NCBI GenBank assembly: GCA_033398695.1
Contig: CM065806.1
Coordinates: 46,277,001 to 46,341,000, forward strand
Length of the DNA stretch: 64,000 nt
Origin: Orobanche coerulescens
Lineage: Eukaryota; Streptophyta; Magnoliopsida; Lamiales; Orobanchaceae
Direction: 5' to 3'
The translations under genes were made by a program, and so were the position numbers. Positions 24,120-34,208 of the stretch are shown here, in pieces (positions within the stretch are counted from its first letter, which is position 1; each line of letters starts with the position of its first letter). The notes under the pieces were generated by a model. The model was not told the origin of the DNA. It worked only from the letters and a program-made list of their open reading frames with translations, and did no database searches.

Positions 24120-25354
24120 CAGGACATCTTAGAGAAGGACATCTGGTACTTCGATAGCGGATGCTCTCGACACAAAGCTATCAGATTTCGTAGAAGGTCG
24201 CGGTACAAAAGTGCGCTTCGGTGATAAATCAAAAGGAAGAACAAGAGGGAAGGGAACCCTGCTTGTAGGAAAATTCAAAGTCACCGATGTAGCTTATGTT
24301 GAAGGCTTACAGTATAATCTACTTAATATTAGCCAGTTCTGTGACAAACAGTTCTCGGTGAAATTCTATATAGATCACTGTAGAGTCAAGAACACCCGTG
24401 ACCAAAGAAGTTGTGCTCACAGGAAGCAGATCAGGTAATATGTATATTGCTGACTAGATGCCTACGAGCTCCACAATTCCTTGTTTTGTTGCCAAAGGCA
24501 CTGCAGATCTAATGTGGCTATGGCACAAGAGGATGTCTCACTTCAATTTCAAGATGATCAACAAGCTCGCTAGATAGGAAATGGTCAGAGGTTTGCCCAA
24601 TGTGTCATTCCAAAAAGACAGCGTCTGTGGACCCTGTTAGAAAGGCAAGCAAATCAAGACCACCCTGAAGAGCAAATCCTACCTTTCCACTCTTAGAGTT
24701 CTAGAAATGCTACAAATGGATCTCTACGGTCCTGTAGACTCGGTAATCTTGGGAGTTAAGAAATACTGTCTCATTATTGTGGATGATTTTTCCAGGTATG
24801 CTTGGACAATCTTCCTAAGCAAGAAGAAGGAAACAACATCGACGCCGCCCGAGCACCTGAGAAAGCTTCAAAATGAGAAAGGGTTGAGTATCTTGTTCAT
24901 TCGTTCCGATAGAGGTACTGAATTTACAAACCGCTTTATAGAGCAATACTGTTCGGAAAATGGAATACAACATGAATACTCACTTCCCCGCACACCTCAA
25001 CAAAACGGTGTTGCCGAGCGAAAGAACAGGACGCTCAATGAAGCAACAAGGACCATGATTGCCGCAAGCAAGTTGCCACAGCGTTTCTGGGGTGAAGCCA
25101 CCAGTACAGCATGTTACACACAAAACCGATGTATCATCAACAAACACCACAACAAAACAGCATATGAGGTATGGAACAACAAAACTCCATTAGTTTCGTA
25201 CTTTCACATATTTGGATGGAGGTGTTATGTTTTGAACAACGGGAAGGATCAACGTAGAATCTTCGATGAGAAGTCGGATGAAGGGATACTTGTAGGATAT
25301 TCCTATGTCAGCAAAGCTTACAGGATCTTTAATAAATGGAAGCTGACAATTTAG
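24120..25354 (+). pseudogene. Sirevirus protease and integrase (broken)
   Basis: The protease loop WYFDSGCSRH is at about 24145-24175. A pre-integrase segment includes LWHKRMSHFN and CGPC; a TAG follows the last Cys where CAG (Gln) would be expected. The integrase frame from 24707 contains MDLYGP, IRSDRGTEFTN and QQNGVAERKNRT, that is the D-D-E residues, and ends FHIFGWRCYVLNN. The integrase piece of 215 codons is open, but it is cut off from the protease by stops. Confidence 0.82.
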
Positions 25355-25369
25355 GAATAAGTACATGTA

Positions 25370-27338
25370 GTGTTCGACGAACCTGACCATGATCCTACAG
25401 GAGTAGAATATGTTACTCAGAATATCCAACAACTCACCATTGATGATCCTACAACTCCTATAGAGCCTGTCGTTGACTTAGAAATCAACCCTGCAGCTGT
25501 AAGAACAGAAGTAGATGAAGCTGACGTTATACAAGTTGAAGCTGAAACTACAGCAACTAAAGATACAGTACGGGACGCCGAATTAGAACCCGACAAAAGA
25601 TGGTTGAGAGATCACCCACATGAGTTGATCATAGGAAATATTGATGCTGGTGTATCTACCCATAGGAGAATACAGAGTACACAAGGAAATGTACTATGTG
25701 CGCAAGAAGAACCCGAACCTGAGATATCTTCATTTCCTGTATGGAAGTCTCAAGCTGAACTTCGAAGACTTCATATGTGCATTATAGCTGTATTCTTAGC
25801 TCAATCCGAACCTATTTCTACCATAGAAGCCCTCAACAATTCTCACTGGATTTCATCTATGGAAGAAGAGCTTAATGGTTTCGAAAGAAACAACGTATGG
25901 TATCTAGTACCCAGACCTGAGCATCAAGCCATAATTGGAACAAATGGGTATTTAGAAACAAGAAGGATGCAAATGGACTTGTTATCAGAAACAAATCCCG
26001 TCTAGTCGCACAAGGATACAGACAGGAAGAAGGTATAGACTATGATGAAACATTTGCCCCTGTAGCCAGACTAGAAGCCATTAGAATATTTCTAGCCTTT
26101 GTCGCCCATAAAAACTTTATTGTGTATCAAATGGACGTTAAGAGTGCATTCCTGAATGGGGACCTTGCCGAAGAAGTCTATGTTGAACAACCACCAGGGT
26201 TTGTCAATACAGAAGGCGGAGACCTTGTATACAGGCTACGGAAAGCACGGTATGGACTTAAGCAAGAACCTAGAGCATGGTATGAAACCCTGTCCCTGTA
26301 CCTAACCAATAAAAGATTCGAGAAAGGTGTTGTGGACAAGACCCTATTTAAAATACAGGAAGGTGATGACCTCTTGATGGTTCAAATATACGTAGATGAT
26401 ATTATATTTGGTTCAACTAACCTTTCTCTATGTCAAAGGTTCTCTCATCTCATGCAAAGTAAATTTGAAATGAGTATGATGGGGGAACTTAGTTATTTCC
26501 TAGGATTGCAGGTAAAGCAGTTGCCTACAGGAATCTTCATCAACCAGGAAAAGTACAGCAAGGAGCTTCTCAAAAAATTTGGGATGAACAACTCCAAATC
26601 ATCATCAACCCCATGAGCACTCCGGTGCAAATTAGTGCCGACGAAGCTGGAAAGTTGGTTGATAAATCACTCTACATAAAGCTTATTGGTCACTCCTGTA
26701 CCTAACAGCTAGCAGGGCCGATATCCAGTTTGCTGTAGGAGTGTGTGCTCGGTATGAAGTTGCACCTAAAGAATCACACTTCACAACAGCCAAATGAATC
26801 CTGAAGTACGTCAAAGGAACAGTCAATGTAGGACTGTGGTATCCTAAAGAAGGAGGATTCGATTTGGTTGGCTACAGCGACTCGGATCTCGGGAGGCTGC
26901 AAGCTAGATAGGAAGAGTACAAGCTGTACTTGTCACTTTCTTGGACCTAGACTTGTATCTTGGTTCAGTAAGAAGTAATTGGCAAACTCGCTTTCCACAG
27001 CTGATTCAGAATACTATGCTGCTGGTAGTTGCTCTATGCAGATCCTTTGGATGCAACAACAGTTGTCAGATTATGGAATCACTGTCAAGGAAACACCGAT
27101 CATGTGCGATAGCACGAGTGCAATTGCAATAACGCACAATCCTTTATTACACTCACGTACTAAGCACATTCATATGAAGCATCCCTTCATTAGGAATCAT
27201 GTTGAGAATAAGGATGTTCGGCTTGAGAAAGTTCATACAGATATCCAGTTAGCCGACATATTTACCAAAACTCTCAGCACAGCCAGATTCTGTATGCTTC
27301 GACGAGAATTGGGAATGTTACAGCCCGACTCCCTGTAA
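25370..27338 (+). pseudogene. Sirevirus reverse transcriptase and RNase H (broken)
   Basis: An acidic linker (25370-25750) leads to the RT entry HWISSMEEELNGFERNNVW. The palm is open at 26122-26616, with [23 protein letters not shown] and the catalytic [10 protein letters not shown]. RNase H follows in other frames: LVGYSDSD near 26870, ADSEYYAAGS at 26994 and CDSTSAIA, ending LADIFTKTL and a stop at 27336. Frameshifts at about 25990, 26620 and 26900 separate the parts. Confidence 0.83.
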
Positions 27339-27846
27339 GTTTTAATGCTTTTACTCAACAATTGAGGGGGAATGTTGTAAGACCCAAGAATACAGTATCC
27401 ACCGTTAATTATCTGTACACTCAGATAATCCGATAGAACTGTAGGAATAAAAAGACATAAATTCATCCTATAGCTGACGTGTGCAATAATTATGGGGGAA
27501 TACAGTATGACCCATGAATACAGTATTATTCCAAAAATTGCTGTAAGAATTAAATCCCGTATGTACCTTTTAAGGAGGAACGTTGTATTTTCGCGGATAC
27601 AGCACATACTATGGGAATTTAATTAATATTATACTAATATTTTATTCATTTTAAAACAATTTGAGTCCACGTGCCTTGTTTTAAATCAAACATCTTTTGC
27701 ATTAAATGATTTGCACGACATATGAACTATTTTATCTCAAACGCCGCGATTTTTTAAATTATTTAATAATTTAAATAACAATTTGAGTTACTGCATTTTT
27801 TTGCATTTTCTTTGAATCTCACTTACTTTCTTTTCAAGAAATCACT
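27339..27846 (+). other. Sirevirus spacer with repeated PPT-like motifs
   Basis: Between the pol stop and the extra ORF no coding is seen. GAGGGGGAA (27363), ATGGGGGAA (27493) and AAGGAGGAA (27571) each precede a short ACAG-containing stretch. Multiple PPT copies are a known Sirevirus trait; the true PPT next to the 3' LTR is at 37749. A TATTTAATAATTTAAATA-type AT-rich run lies at 27750-27780. Confidence 0.55.
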
Positions 27847-27951
27847 ATGGCATCTTCGCAGACCTCTCTCAAGAAAACTGCCACCATCATTGACAGGCGA
27901 ATCTTCGCCAAATTTGTTGTCGTTGAACGTGTCCGCGCTGAAATCGACGAC

Positions 27952-27956
27952 GTTGA
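27952..27956. repeat. Target-site duplication GTTGA, left copy (copia C)
   Basis: GTTGA precedes the copia C LTR and recurs at 34204-34208 after its right LTR. Confidence 0.9.
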
Positions 27957-28965
27957 TGTTAGGATTGTATACTGCAAAGCATACTTTATGCTTGTATTAC
28001 CTAATTTCCTTGTAACTACCTATGAGAATATTAATTACATTTAATCACATGTTTTGCATATTTATTCACGTTATGGTTATGCAAATGAAATGTCTAATCA
28101 TTTTATATTGTAGATAATGTGGTGTGTTGGTATCACACGGAAGATCACATTATCCGTACCTTATAAAATAATATAATAGTTCACAACCTATATAATTATT
28201 AGACAAATTATATAAAAGGTTGCAGTGTATGCTTGAGATTAGTTGGTCTTGACTATTAGCATACATTAGCGTATTTGCATACGTTGAAGTGGATCGAGGT
28301 GAGATAGTGTCTTCTGTACTGACTGTAAGAAGAGCGTAAATCTCGGATAATTATTATTTCTTACTTCTAAGTATTTAATATTTAATTGTGTATTTATAAT
28401 ACTTATTGCTTTGATTTACCAAGGGTGAGAGTCAAAATGATCGACTCAATATGCCTCGTATCTCAGGCAATTATATTATTTATATGACAGTTATTATTGC
28501 TACTAGAAATCGTGTCCCGACTCGTGCGGGTTGATGATGTCCCCTTGAGGAGCTCGATAATGGTTATTGTATTAAACCCTGCAGGTGGATTTAATTCCGA
28601 TATAATAATAATGTTCGAGTGGTACTACTCTTGGATAAGATATTAATTAATTAAAGCTGTCAGTAGATTATAATTAATTAATGGACATTCGATATCTTAA
28701 ACATGGGAAATAATATATTTAATAAGGAGCCCAATTTCGTGATTTGGGATTTTGGTAGGAAGTGCAATATCAACCTTTTAGTGGACTAAGTTGATATTAA
28801 TAGATTCATTATATTAGGAAGAGTCCTAATAAGGTAAGATGTTGGGAGTCCTTCCATAATCCTCCTTAAGATCCCTAGTAGTAGTCTAAGAGCCTATAAA
28901 TAGGACATTAAGGGGGTTGGCCGATTTTGTACTCTGTTGTAAGGTTGTGAGATCAAATTTTTCCT
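27957..28965 (+). repeat. copia C 5' LTR, 3' part deleted
   Basis: It matches 32716-33728 closely, then departs after GATCAAATTTTTCCT. The matching 475 bases of the other LTR (33729-34203) are missing. A TATAAATA box is at 28895-28902. No palindrome array like those of the other families is seen upstream of it. Confidence 0.88.
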
Positions 28966-29990
28966 TTGGGCGGAAATGATGAAAAGTCTCACCGAGATGT
29001 TTGGTCATCAGAACCGGGCGGCTAGACAAAATGCAATGAGGGTGTTGATGACAACCCAAATGTCTGAAGGGACCCCAGTAAGCGATCATGTTCTAAAAAT
29101 GATGTCTCATTTGAACGAACTGAGCATACTGAGGGCTACTATAGATGCGGAAAAGCAGGTCGATATTATATTGGGCAGCTTACCAAGAAACTTTGAGCAG
29201 TTCCGCCTTAACTACAATATGAACCGTAGGACATATACTTTGGCGGAACTTCTGATAGAGCTTCAATTTGCTGAAGGACTCTTCAAACAAGGTTATGATC
29301 AGGTTCTTGAGGCAACCGGTGCTACTTCTTCCAAACCCAAATGGGGAAAGAAGAAAAAGCAGGTTGGCCAGGAGCAAGTGGCAACCCTCAAGTTGAAAAT
29401 CAAGGCTCCTCACCCCGAGGCGGACAAAAAGCCAAAGGGAAAGTGCTACAAGTGCGGTCAAAAAGGACATTTTAAAGTGGACTGCGCTGCTCTTAAAAAA
29501 GGTATGTCTCGTGCACTGGTAGTCAAAACATGTTTGGCAGCTTGTTCTTCCACTTCGTGGATAGTTGATTCAGGCTCCACTGATCATGTTTTCTTTGACT
29601 CGCATGGTTTTCAGGTAACCAAGCAGCTTAGTGCGGGCAAGATTACCATCAACTGGGGCGATTATTCCAGGCTTATGGCTGTTGCGGTGGGAGTCGTGCA
29701 GTTGAAGATTAATGATAAATTATTAGTCCTCAATAATGTATTATTAGTATCAGATTTTAGAATGAATTTAATTTTGATTTCTAAATTAAAATGCGATGGT
29801 TATTCAGTTTCTTTTGATGATGATGCCATTATTAGGAAAAGAAACAGTGAATATATTTGCAAGGTTATTTTTAATGATGGACTATATATCGTTAATACTG
29901 CACAAAATCCCATGCATAAATCACTTAACTCTTTGTCTAAACCTAAAAAGAAAAAAAAAGGAACCTTTAAACCAAACATATATGTGGCAT
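28966..29990 (+). pseudogene. copia C gag (N-terminally deleted) and protease
   Basis: Coding enters mid-gag: SLTEMFGHQNRAARQNAM, then LGSLPRNFEQFRLNYNMN and a proper CCHC knuckle CYKCGQKGHFKVDC near 29445-29490. The protease loop WIVDSGSTDHVF is at 29555-29590. The frame stays open for over 340 codons from 28976. The capsid N-terminus and the PBS were lost in the deletion beside 28965. Confidence 0.83.
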
Positions 29991-31004
29991 TTATGGTTAG
30001 GGCATGTAAACCTTGGGAGGATTCAAAGATTGGTAGATGATGGCCCATTGGATGATCTCCAAGTTGAGTCATTTCCAATTTGTGTATCCTGTCTGGAAGG
30101 TAAGATGACCAAAAGGGTTTTTAAAACCAAGGGAAACCGTGCTCAGAATATATTAGAATTGGTTCATACGGATGTATGTGGTCCAATGAATATCCAGGCT
30201 AGGGGTGGTTTCTAATACTCCATCACATTTATAGATGATTATTCGAGATATGGATACATCTATTTGATGCGACGTAAGTCTGAAGCCTTTGACAAGTTCA
30301 GAGACTTCAAGGCTGAAATGTAGAAGCGTCATGGGAAGAGTATCAAGTCACTACGATCTGATCGTGGTGTCGAATACCTTAGTGGAGAGTTTTTGGATTT
30401 CTTGGCGAATGAGGGGATCTCATCCCAGCTCACAGCGCCAGGAACTCCACAACAAAATGGTGTGGCTGAAAGAAGGAATAGGACTTTTTTAGAAATGGTT
30501 AGGTCAATGATGAGTTATTCAGATTTACCTATTTCGTTTTGGGGATACGCCTTAGAAATAGCGGCGTACATTCTAAACCTGGTGCCTTAGAAATCAGTTC
30601 CAAAAACACCCACAGAACTGTGGAGTGGGCATAAGCCCAGTCTAGGACATGTTCGGATTTGGGGTACTCCAGCACATGTGCTGAATAAGGAAGCTGACAA
30701 GTTGGCATCTCGTACAGAAGTGCGAGTGTTTGTAGGATATCCTAAGGGAACGAAGGGTGGCTTGTTCTATAGTCCCCAGGATCAGAAGGTCATTGTTAGC
30801 ACCAATGCCCAATTCCTAGAAGAGGATTATATGATTAGTCACAAGCCTATGAGTGAGATAATTCTGGAAGAGCTGAGGGGCGAGACTCCATCTATACCAA
30901 TCGTACAAGCGCCAACTAACACTGCACCACGTATCGATTCTGAGACTTTTACACCAACTCAGGATTTGCCTCATCATAATGGGAGGGTTGTTCGTCATTT
31001 GTAA
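29991..31004 (+). pseudogene. copia C integrase (stop codons)
   Basis: The pre-integrase region reads LWLGHVNLGRIQRLVDDG and CVSCLEGKMTKR. The core has HTDVCGP, FIDDYSRYGYIYLM, LRSDRGVEYLSGEF and PQQNGVAERRNRT, so the D-D-E residues are present, and ends with RIWGTPAHV and VGYPKGTKGG. TAG stops or frame breaks occur near 30214, 30321 and 30588. The region is otherwise well conserved. Confidence 0.83.
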
Positions 31005-31853
31005 CGATTCATAGGCGTGGCAAAGTCTTCGGACTCAATCCCAGGCGAAGATGAATTAGATCCCTAGACCTACAAGGAGGCAATCCAAGATAAAGATGCT
31101 GACTCCTGGCAAGTACCAATGAAATCAGAAATGGGATCAATGGATTCCAATCAAGTGTGGGAGCTAGTAGAGCTACCCGATGGTATACAAGCCATTAGGA
31201 GTAAATGGGTCTACAAGCAAAAGAAAGGAGGTGACGTGAAGGTTGAAACCTTCAAAGCGAGGCTTGTTGCAAAAGGTTACACTCAGAAAGAGGGTATCGA
31301 TTATGATGAAACCTTTTTGCCGGTAGCCATGCTTATTAAGTCAATCCGGATTCTTTTAGCTATAGCTGCGCATTTGGATCTGGAGATTTAGCAAATGGAT
31401 GTCAAGACTGCATTCTTGAATGGGAGTCTAGACAAGGAAATCTATATGTGCCAACCAGAGGGATTCATTGCTGAAGGAGAAGAGCACTTGGTGTGCAAGC
31501 TTAAGAGATCCATTTATGGACTTAAGCAAGCATCTAGATCTTGGAACACTCGTTTTAACGAAGTTGTCCAGTCATATGGATTTGTCCAATGTCTGAGCGA
31601 GAGTTGTGTGTATAAGAAATACGATGGAAACGTGTTGGTGTTTCTTGTACTGTATGTAGACGATATCCTTCTGATTGGAAATAACGTGAAGGAATTGTCG
31701 GACGTACGGGTATGGCTATCTGAGCAATTCGATATGAAGGATCTGGGAGAAGCAGGACACATCCTTGGAATCATGATATTTCGTGATCGGAAGAAAAAGG
31801 ATGTTGTGCTTGCCCCAGGCATCCTATATCGATACAGTGCTAAAGCAGTTTAG
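31005..31853 (+). pseudogene. copia C reverse transcriptase (stop codons)
   Basis: After the linker, [15 protein letters not shown] and [19 protein letters not shown] open the RT. The palm holds MDVKTAFLNGSLDKEIYM, YGLKQASRSWN and the catalytic LYVDDILLIG, intact. A TAG at 31389-31391 sits where the family has Trp (TGG) before QMDVKTAF. Another TAG is near 31064, also at a likely Trp. The domain ends near 31853 in a stop. Confidence 0.85.
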
Positions 31854-31946
31854 CATGGAGAATTCCAAGAAAGGTTTTCTACCTTACAGACATAAAATTA
31901 ACTATCTAAGGATATGTGTCCCAAGACACAAAAGTAGATAGATGAC

Positions 31947-32639
31947 ATGGAGATGGTCCCTTATGCATCTGCTGTGGGAAGTCTCATGTATGCTATGCTT
32001 TGCACTAGACCAGATATCTATCATGCCGTAGGCATGGTTGCTAGATATCAGTCAAACCCAGGACCAGGACACTGGATTGCTGTCAAGCACATACTCAAGT
32101 ACTTGAGAAGGACTAGGGAGTATATGCTTGTATATCAGTCAGACGACCTGTGTCTGGTGGGTTACATTGACTCATATTTTTCATCGGATAAAGAAAAGTC
32201 CAAGTCTACTTCGGGTTATGTTTTTAGCCTGGGAGGTGGAGCCATTAGTTGGAGGAGTGTGAAGCAGAAATGCATCTCGGACTCTACCATGGAAGCCGAG
32301 TACGAGGCAGCCTCTGAGGCATCCAAGGAGGCGGTGTTGCTCAAGTACTTCCTACAGGACTTAGATGTGATTCCCGATTTTCCAGAGGGTATTACACTTT
32401 ATTGTGATAATACTGGTGCAGTCGCAAATTCGAGAGAACCACGAGCCCACAAGGCAAGTAAACATATCAACCGCAAGTACCACATCATACGACACTTCGT
32501 AAAGGAAGGAGACGTAGTTGTATCCAGGGTTTCATCGGAAGATAATCTTGCTGATCCTTTCACGAAAGGCCTATCCTCAAAAGTTTTTGAAAGGCATGTG
32601 GAAGGAATGGGATTACGGTGTATGGCATCATTGCTTTGA
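31947..32639 (+). pseudogene. copia C RNase H, open but isolated
   Basis: The frame is open for 230 codons. It includes YASAVGSLMYAMLCTRPD, STSGYVFSLGGGAISWRS, STMEAEYEAASEA and LYCDNTGAVANSREP, ending NLADPFTKGL. GYIDSYFSSD replaces the usual GY-D-S-D text near its active site. It is the best preserved domain of copia C. Confidence 0.82.
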
Positions 32640-32715
32640 GTATAAGTGGGAGAAATGAGAGACTATGTAATAGAGTAGTATACTTAAAAGCATGCTTTGA
32701 GTATAAGCGGGAGAT

Positions 32716-34203
32716 TGTTAGGATTGTATACTGCAAAGCATACTTTATGCTTGTATTACCTAATTTCCCTGTAACTACCTATGAGAATATTAATTACATT
32801 TAATCACATGTTCTGCATATTTATTCACATTATGGTTATGCAAATGAAATATCTAATTATTTTATATTGTAGATAATGTGGTGTGATGGTGTCACACGGA
32901 AGATCACATTATCGGTACCTTATAAAATAATATAATAGTTCACAACCTATATAATTATTAGACAAATGATATAAAAGGTTGTAGTATATGCTTGAGATTA
33001 GTTGGTCTTGACTATTAGCATACATTAGCGTATTTGCATATGTTGAACTGGATCGAGATGAGATAGTGTATTCTATACTGACTGTAAGAAGAGCATAAAT
33101 CTCGGATAATTATTATTTCTTAATTCTAAGTATATAATATTTAATTATATATTTATAATACTTATTGCTTTGATTTACCATGGGTGGGAGTAAAAATGAT
33201 CGACTCAATAAGCCTCGTATCTTGGGCAATAATATTATTTATATGACAGTTATTATTATTACTAGAAATCGTGTCCCGACTCGTGCGGGTTGATGATTTC
33301 CCCTTGAGGAGCTCGATAATGATTATTATATTAAACTCTGCAGGTGGATTTAATTCCAATATAATAATAAAGTTCGAGTGGTACTACTCTTGGATAAGAT
33401 ATTAATTAATTAAAGCTGTCAGTAGCTTATAATTAATTAATGGACATTCGATATCTTAAATACGGGAAATAATATATTTAATAAGGAGTCCAATTTCGTA
33501 ATTTGGGATTTTGGTGGGAAGTGCAATATCAACCTTTTAGTGGACTAAGTTGATATTAATAGATTCATTATATTAGGAAGTCCTAATAAGGTAAGATGAA
33601 TTTATTGGGAGTCCTTCCATAATCCTCCTCAAGATCCCTAGTAGTAGTCCAAGAGCCTATAAATAGGACATTAAGGGGGTTGGCTGATTTTGTACTCTCC
33701 TGTAAGGTTGTGAGATCAAATTTTTCCTCTTGTGTTTAATTGTAGATCTAGACTTGTGTCTTTGATTCTACAATTTAGATAACACAATTAATTTGCTAAG
33801 AGTGTTCATAAAATACTAGAAAGCAAAGAAAAATAGAGTGATCACAAACAAAGGGTTCGGCTGATCCAAAGTTGTCCAAACAAGATCTGGTAGCTCGTTG
33901 CCCACACAACGTCCGGGTTAAGGCGGATCATACTCTAGAAGGCTAAAAGTAGAAATACAAGGTGATCAAGACGAAGGCAACCAATTCGCTTCAAAGGTAA
34001 TATTCTATGATCTTTTAGGTCAAGATTAGGATATTTATATAACCGACATATTTAATTATAAATAATAAATAATATTTAAATTGCTTATTAGTCTTAGTAG
34101 TTAATTAATTAGCATGCTTAAATAGATCTTATGCCCGTGGATGCGTAAAACGCGATTATCAACTTTCCCAAACTTAACTTCCGCTGCGTTTTAGTTTCCA
34201 ACA
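32716..34203 (+). repeat. copia C 3' LTR, complete
   Basis: It starts TGTTAGGATTG after the PPT and ends GTTTCCAACA before GTTGA. A TATAAATA box lies at about 33658-33665. It differs from the 5' copy by scattered substitutions and a few short indels, for example near 33575-33600. Confidence 0.9.
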
Positions 34204-34208
34204 GTTGA
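34204..34208. repeat. Target-site duplication GTTGA, right copy (copia C)
   Basis: It matches 27952-27956; after it the Sirevirus extra ORF resumes. Confidence 0.9.

Larger units (their letters stand above)
27957..34203 (+). mobile_element. copia C: Ty1/copia retrotransposon nested in the Sirevirus
   Basis: LTRs at 27957-28965 (truncated) and 32716-34203 both start TGTTAGGATTG. The flanks are GTTGA on both sides. The interior runs plus-strand gag, protease, integrase, RT and RNase H and ends with a PPT (AAGCGGGAGAT, 32705-32715). The end of the 5' LTR, the PBS and the start of gag are deleted. Frames are interrupted mostly by single stop codons. Lineage within copia is not assigned. Confidence 0.88.
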
